A stretch of DNA of 64,000 bases from Cricetomys ansorgei. Its lineage: Eukaryota; Chordata; Mammalia; Rodentia; Nesomyidae. The DNA is taken from the NCBI GenBank assembly GCA_026225945.1, contig JAMJFZ010000881.1, positions 406,001 to 470,000 of the forward strand, written 5' to 3'. This document shows, piece after piece, positions 58,044 to 64,000 of the stretch (positions within the stretch are counted from its first letter, which is position 1; each line of letters begins with the position of its first letter). The translations under genes and the position numbers were made by a program. The notes below the pieces were generated by a model. That model worked only from the letters and a program-made list of their open reading frames with translations, was not told where the DNA came from and made no database searches.

Positions 58044-59333
58044 TGCAGGGGTCTGAGTCCAGCTCTAGTCCCCGAGATGGGTTCCTCAGCTTCCACGAAA
58101 GGAGGATAAACAACGTAAACTGGCAAGTGAGCGCAGTACATCACTCTTCTATGGGACCCTTAGTTGGCAAGCTTAATGCTCTTCAATAAGACACATAGAA
58201 TACGTCTTATGGTGATTATGACACGCAGGAGCGCTTCTTTAATAGTAAATTAAAGAAAGATAAAGAAAAGCAAAGAATAAAATCAAAGAAAATAACAATG
58301 TGCACATTAAGGGAATAAAACAAAGTTTCTCTAAGCTAGCAATCCAACTCTCTAGGCCTTGCAATCTATTCTCCTCAGTTAGTTCATTCCTCTCGTCTCT
58401 CCTGTCTGTCTGTCTGTCTCTATGTCCATTGTCCTCATCCTCGTCCATTCTTCTCATCTTGTTCTCTCGTTCCTCTTCTTGTTCTTCATCCTTCCTCTGA
58501 CCAAGACTCTTCTGTAGCTTAAGTAGCACTGCAGGGATGCTCATCAAAAGGTTGCAGGTGTCAGGCATTTCTCAAACACGAACCAATGCGAAAGGTGTCT
58601 CTCCTCTTTACAGCTGCAGGCTTCAAAATTACTCAGCTATCACCAAAGAGTAAATGATACAATGATTAATTAGTGGATGGTAGGGATGTCACTGCTGATT
58701 GCCATTTGCCTTGCACAGATAGTTCACAGTGCCATGAAGGCGCCAAGGGAGGATTTTATGGTTTTTTAGTTCCTTGGTATGTATTTATTCTTCTGGGTCA
58801 AAGCTCTAAATTTCTAGTCTTATCTGGTGGCCTGGCTGGGTTGAAGGCTATTTCTCTCCTTAAGTCCTGGGAATGTTTACTTTTAAGTTGGTGCAGGCTT
58901 GCCATATTTTTCGTTAGTGAAGGGCTAATTGTCTGCTTGCCTTTCCAGGTGCACTAACTTTCTAACTAAGCTCTCTGACTTCTATCTATTAAGGCTTATC
59001 TCTTCCTGGGAAGATCAGCATTTACTCCTGGAATAGCTTTATGATGCACTTGCAATAAACCTGGGTTGCTCTCACATTCCAGGACTTAGAAGTCCAGATG
59101 TGATTACAATTAGCATGGCTGTTTCATTCCGGCCCACAGTAGCCAGCTCAGGGATTAATTTTGATATTACTATTAGGCTATGCAGATCTTATTATTGATG
59201 AGAAACGTATGTCAACGTACAGTAAAGATAAGAAAGGGGCAAAGCAGTTAAGGAATTCCAGTTCCCGACAGTGGGCGCCCAGGAACCTTGTCAAGCTGAA
59301 GCGTCCATAGTCTGGGTAACCTGGATCCCAACA
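58044..59333 (-). mobile_element. Class II (ERVK-like) solo LTR, long variant, with 6-bp target duplication
   Basis: On the minus strand it starts TGTTGGGATCCAGGTTACCC and ends ...CCCCTGCA. ATGAAT lies on both sides (58038-58043 and 59334-59339), a perfect 6-bp target duplication. The outer parts match the LTR at 49235-50024 (for example TAGCCAGCTCAGGGATTAAT near 59140 and 49830). The middle, about 58150-58990, is different and includes a (TGTC)n run at about 58408. It is 1290 bases with no retroviral genes. Confidence 0.85.
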
Positions 59334-59604
59334 ATGAATGAATCTGTAAGCTCTCACAGTGCAAATATGTAGAGGGTGCTTACGTACAGTGTTAGGGTTT
59401 TGGTTTGCTCTCTATTTTTCATTATTTTAAACTGTAATTTGGAGTAGAAAATGCATTCCCGCAGTTGAACTTTCCAAGATATAAAATTATCAACTCTGGG
59501 ATACTTTTCCTACCCTTCACCAGGGCACTCTCCCAGGATGATGTGGACGGTGTGTCCTTCCAGCTACAGTGTACATGAGGAAACACGTGAATGTTCCCAC
59601 CTGT

Positions 59605-59674
59605 GTGTGTGTGTGTGTGTTTGGATATTGTTCTCCTGTAATTTTTGAACACACACACACACACACACACACAC
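59605..59674 (+). repeat. Short (TG)n and (CA)n in inverted arrangement
   Basis: CTGTGTGTGTGTGTGTGTG (to about 59620) and ACACACACACACACACAC (59650-59673) flank about 30 bases, so the strand can fold back on itself. Confidence 0.95.
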
Positions 59675-60491
59675 CATCGCTACAAATCATGTGAGTACTA
59701 GCCTCTACTGTTCATTATAAAAAAAAAAAAATTGTAAAACACATCCAGATTATTAAGAGCGTGAGGTGTGGGGAAATAACTAATAATTACATCAATTTGT
59801 GTTTTAATGTGAAAACTATTTTTTCTATGCAGTAACTTACTTTAAACTTACTATGATTTCAAATAAAAACGACCGGAAAAACAGTTAAAACTTTGTAAGT
59901 TTCAGAGAACGATTGAACTGGTTTTGTAGTGGTGCTGCCTACTGATCACTATGGAACCACAGAAAGTTTACAAAGACATGTAAGCCCTCTGTAGGTGACA
60001 GGTGACGTTCCGACTGCGTGCAGGCTGCGACGGTGTTTGCACATAGGAGACCACTGAAGCTTCATTTCTCCCACTCGGAATTTTTAAATAATAAACCAAA
60101 AACAAGATGTGCTCCCTCTTCCTGCACCCCATTTTCTCACCCTGAGATGCACCTGCACCCGTGCACATGCCTTACAGAATCATGGACTCAGGGACTCGGC
60201 GCTGCTAAGCCAGAGTCAGAGGCAACGGTTAGCAAAGGGAGTATCCGAAGCCACAGCTCCTTTTACGGATGCCAGCTCTGTTTCAGGCAGCTGTTGCCAT
60301 GGCGTTGCTTCTCATCGTGTCTCCTGGCTCAGTTTGGGCAGTGGAATGTTCACAGTCAAGAGGCCGACGCCCAGCATGTTGACCAACTGTGCTGCAGCGG
60401 CCATGGGGGCAGACGATGGGGAGGGGACATTAACGCCCTCCTAGGGCGTCTTACGTGCTGTGCTCAGCCATTCACATCCCTCTGATCCTTA

Positions 60492-60715
60492 TGTTTTTTG
60501 AGGCGGGGTCTTGCTATGTAGTCAAGGCTGGCTTGGAACTGGCTATGTAGCTCAGACTGGCTTTGAACTTGCCTTCCCCTCTTGAGCACTGGGATTTTTC
60601 AGGCTCGTGCTAGCATACCCAGAGGATGTGTGTTTCTGATGCTGAGGATTGAGCCTCGTATCACCCACATGCGAGCAGGAGCTTGACCACACATCCAATC
60701 GCAACACCTTTTAGG
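60492..60715 (-). repeat. B1/B4-type SINE, antisense
   Basis: TTTTTTGAGGCGGGGTCTTG, CTATGTAGTCAAGGCTGGCT and CTTGAGCACTGGGATTTTTC are the reversed B1 landmarks. CTGAGGATTGAGCCTCGTAT continues as the tRNA-like part. Confidence 0.8.
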
Positions 60716-61479
60716 CTTTGTGAGTAACTGGACTTAGGGGGCCGCGCCCTGAGCTCACGTAGCCCCCATGAACCCCGTTCGTCATGCCCTGGGGGCTAAA
60801 GAGGTGAGATCCTCCAGGGCAGTTGTCTGTGGTGATTCTGTTTTTCTCTTTCTTTTCCTAGTGATATCATGTAGCTTCTATAATCTAACCTCAGCTTTGC
60901 CATTGAAAGGGAGTCTAAAAATATGTTCAGTTCTGAGTTTGAGTGACTGAGAATATACACATAAAAGGAAATCTCAACTGTAAATATGTATTTTAGAGCT
61001 TAGAGATAAAGGGAAGTGAATCCCCACAGGCTGTCACTACCCTATTGCACAGAGAACTGATTTGACAGACTTGTAATTTGATTTGCTGTTCCTAAGGGGA
61101 ACAAATTTGATTTGCTTTTAAGGGGAATGATTTAATTTTAATTACTCAATATTTTTTCCCAAGCATTACCGCTTCCATGCAAAATATTAAATAAAATCTT
61201 GATGCTTCCCCTAGAACTAATGGCTTAGAAGCTTGTTTATAATTATTTAATAATTAGACTTTGAGATTGAAATTATATTAGAAGATAATTATTCTTTTTT
61301 TTATTTATGCAATTATTTTTATTGCAAATGTGTAGTGATACAATGTCTATTAAAATTAAAGGACTGGTGAGATTTTTATAATCAACCTGTGTGAAGTGGA
61401 AGGTAATATCCTGACTTTGTGTAGCCATAAATCAAAGTCGTCCTTGATCTCTGCTGTGTGTATTAAGAATCGGTACTAT

Positions 61480-61830
61480 GTAGCACATCATCCCCAAACT
61501 TAGTAGCTTACAGCACCAACTATAATTTCTCAGGGATTAATTACATGGAGTAATAAGCCAAGAACTATTTAGCTGGTTGACTCAGGGCCTCTAGGGAGGC
61601 TGATGGTCAGTAGAGGTTCAGGTTGGGGCACCCAGTGTTTTCACTGCTCATTTGCCTGCTGCTTGGTGTGGGCAGACTCAAGCAGCTAAGGCTAGAAGAG
61701 ATGCAGCTCCCCAGGCATCTGTCTCTCTGCCTCGAGGACTTTAGAGTCCACAGGAAACACAAGGCTCCAGAGGTATTAACCCTGAGAGCCGGAGGGAAGC
61801 CCAGTCACCTATTTTAACCTAGCTTTAGAC
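61480..61830. repeat. Possible ancient LTR or DNA-element remnant
   Basis: CATCATCCCCAAACTTAGTA and GCTTACAGCACCAACTATAA resemble a common mammalian repeat (CCACCCCAAAACTTAGTGGC; TTAAAACAACAACCATTTAT). The family is not certain. Confidence 0.4.
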
Positions 61831-61971
61831 AATTGACATGTCTGTCTTTTTGTGTGCTAGAAATGAGTCACCAACACTAAGTTGTATGCAGGAGGAGGGA
61901 AATCTGAATATCTATCTATTTAGGATACAGTTTCTGTAAATCAAAAACAAAACCAAAAACAGACTTGAGCC

Positions 61972-62085
61972 TGGTGTGGTGGCACACACCCATAACCCCA
62001 CCACCCTAGAGGGTGAGGCGCGAATGGTCAAGAGTTAAAGGCTAGCCTGGGCTAAGTGGCAAGACAAGTTTAAAAACAAACCTTG
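61972..62085 (+). repeat. B1-like SINE
   Basis: AGCCTGGTGTGGTGGCACAC, CATAACCCCACCACCCTAGA and GGCTAGCCTGGGCTAAGTGG. Confidence 0.8.
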
Positions 62086-62454
62086 TTGACAGGTATCGCC
62101 AAACTCAGTAAGCACCTGTCCATTCTTTTTGCTCAGTAAGTACCTTCCTTTCCTCCATCCCTTTCTTCTGCGCAGACAAGCCTGGTCCATCTTGTCTGCC
62201 TTCCTTGTCTGGATTTTCACTGCACACAGTGTGCCTTGTGCTCGTGGCATAGAAATCGTTCGCCCATCTCTTAACCCTTGTGCTTAACATGTGTATTTTA
62301 ACAAACTTAATGAACTCCACCTCTTCCCCGAAGTCATTAAATCATTCTCCCGGTAGGAAGGCTTATAGACTATTGTCCACAAATGCATTTCTCCCAGATG
62401 TTTTATATCACAAGAGGGTAAAATTTTCATTTTATTTAATTTATCTTGATCTTT

Positions 62455-62560
62455 GGCACAGACTCTTGCTGTATCTAAGGCTAGCCTAAAACTCACGATC
62501 TTCCTGTCTTAGCCTCCCAAGTCAGAGACTACAGACGTGTGTCCCTACACCCAGAATGTA
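62455..62560 (-). repeat. B1-like SINE, antisense
   Basis: AAGGCTAGCCTAAAACTCAC and CTTAGCCTCCCAAGTCAGAG, then ACTACAGACGTGTGTCC. Confidence 0.8.
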
Positions 62561-62574
62561 CACCCTGTTTAAAG

Positions 62575-62725
62575 ATGAAACTGGGTATGGGAGAAGATGC
62601 CTGACATTCCAGCATGTGAGGTGCAGAGGCAGAGAATCAGGAGGTTAGGGTCATCATTGGCTAAATAGCGGGTGAGAGGCCAGCCTGAGGTACGTGAGCC
62701 CTTGTCTCAAAACAAACCACAAAAA
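62575..62725 (+). repeat. B1-like SINE
   Basis: CTGACATTCCAGCATGTGAG, GTGCAGAGGCAGAGAATCAG, GAGAGGCCAGCCTGAGGTAC and CTTGTCTCAAAACAAACC. Diverged. Confidence 0.75.
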
Positions 62726-64000
62726 AGTATAGTGTCCATGTTACTTCACAGACTGTGTTAGAATTTCCTGTGGGTGTAACCCAAGAATATGCAAGTTTAC
62801 ACATCCTTGGGCAAAGTTGATTCTTCTGTACAAAAAATTCCATCTTAAACTTAGCATCTTGCGGCACACGACAGCGACTCTCCGAGGTGTGTTGTCAGTA
62901 GCCGCGGAGCAGGCGATCTGGTGCCAACACATTGAAGCTCTGTGATTAAAGCACGCACACTTACCTTCTTGATGACTTGGTTGAGTGGGAGAACTTCCTT
63001 ACAGATGGGACTCCAGCAAAAGATGTCTTCCAGGTCTTACTGTCTTTGGGTGACGTGTCTCCAAGGACTCTCTGCCCCGTGAATTCTGCTCTGAGCAGAA
63101 TGTGTCTGGTCTTACCACTGTCCTATCAATATGCCTTCTCCCTCTACTCATCTTTGAAAATCTTTCTTCCTTTTTAAACACACTTCTAGCCTCAGCCTCC
63201 CTTGAACACCCTCCCTTCAGCTCCCAAGCCTTGGTGAGTGTGCCCTACTCTCTGCTTCGTCAGAAGGTTATGCTACGATTTGGAACATGTCTATGGCTCT
63301 TACCGTGGTAGTGCATATTGTTCAGCAGATGGCTGCATCACGGCAGGTGCTCCACGGGAAAGCAAGGGCACACTCACAGAGACTGAGCAGAAAAGTTTTC
63401 AACAGGGTGTGCATAAGACATGTTTGCAAGGTGCACATGAGATCTGAGAAAGTGAGAGTTCCACGCCATACGGCTGTTGGGGGTGAGAGCACTCTCCATC
63501 CCACGGCCTACAGGCCCCAGAAGCAGAAACGGTTTTGTCTGAACCCAGCACAAACATGTCGGAGAGGGTGACAGGCAGGAGCCTTGACCTGTGGAGAGAA
63601 AGAGGCAGCTCTGATTACAGCCAAGGCAATAAATGTCTCCCTTCCCTCAGCCATTTCCACATCCTGCTCATGCCTGCCCTTGTTCCAAATAAGCAGAAGC
63701 CAGAGGTCTGGAAAACCTGTGAGCACATTCTGGAAGTGTCACCAACCTTGGCACAGAGCTGGAGCAGAGCAGTGGAGAGTGGACCGGAGCGGCAGAAGGC
63801 GCCATGTGGTGCGACTGCAGGCTTGCTGAGGGCGGGGGGTCCTTCACCTGCTTTAATGCTCACAGCTCCGATGTGTATGGGAACTCTTTAGTAACTGTAT
63901 CATCTTTTCCCACCAAGCAAACCTTTGTTTATTTACACAGAATGCTTCGTAAGGTAGAGTTACAAAAGGCTGTCCATGGCTCCCACCCTACACTTTCTGC
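62726..64000. other. Intron 5 stretch, nothing assigned
   Basis: No SINE body, LTR or AK5 exon was recognised. Frames of up to 118 codons have no similarity I can name. Confidence 0.5.

Larger units (their letters stand above)
46392..64000 (+). other. AK5: Start of AK5 intron 5 (runs off the window)
   Basis: The intron begins at donor GTTAGA and no later AK5 exon was recognised. It contains two antisense class II solo LTRs, several MaLR LTRs, B1-type SINEs, a CT tract and an inverted repeat. The stretches 46.57-48.2, 48.3-49.2, 51.25-52.06, 54.07-55.47, 59.68-60.49, 60.72-61.48 and 62.73-64.0 kb show no gene or named repeat that I can support. Confidence 0.8.

Noticed and set aside
49235..59333. 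A full provirus between the two related LTRs
   Set aside because: Each LTR has its own different target duplication, and the DNA between them is ordinary intron with other repeats and no gag, pol or env.
46392..64000. AK5 exon 6 or later
   Set aside because: No segment with splice sites matched the expected next residues of AK5; the intron probably extends past the window.

Overview
The window is mammalian nuclear DNA, almost certainly from a mouse-like (muroid) rodent. It is dense in rodent SINEs (B1, B2, B3/B4 types), MaLR-type LTRs, class II LTRs, L1 remnants and long (CA)n/(TG)n tracts, and its only recognisable gene is interrupted by spliceosomal introns. I cannot name the species from sequence alone.

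The gene is AK5, adenylate kinase 5, on the + strand. Five coding exons are visible: 33258-33317 (with 5'UTR and CpG-island promoter), 40476-40662, 44735-44902, 46008-46177 and 46278-46391. They join in frame at consensus GT-AG sites and encode the first 233 residues of a protein of about 562 residues in human. These residues make up a DPY-30/RII-alpha-like dimerization/docking segment, a linker, and the first half of the first adenylate kinase domain (P-loop GGPGSGKGT and the DGFPRD motif). The rest of the gene lies beyond the right edge; 46392-64000 is the start of intron 5.

Layout: 1-32.8 kb is intergenic DNA upstream of AK5, with no gene I can support. In human the upstream neighbour is PIGK, but no PIGK exon was recognised here. 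32.83-33.65 kb is the CpG-island promoter, bracketed by a (TG)n tract upstream and a (CA)n tract downstream. 33.3-40.5 kb is intron 1, which holds a sense L1 ORF2 remnant broken by two later insertions, a solo LTR, and a MaLR LTR ending about 47 bp before exon 2. 40.7-44.7 kb is intron 2, with a 20-bp minisatellite grown inside a MaLR LTR. Intron 3 is 1.1 kb and intron 4 is only 100 bp. Intron 5 holds two antisense class II solo LTRs with perfect 6-bp target duplications and a 133-bp inverted repeat about 97% identical between arms.

I saw no CRISPR array, operon, plasmid or phage feature, and no new protein-coding system. The points most worth a second look are structural: the inverted repeat, the minisatellite born from an LTR, the nested insertions and the dinucleotide-bracketed promoter. 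Repeat family names come from memory and structure, not from a database run.
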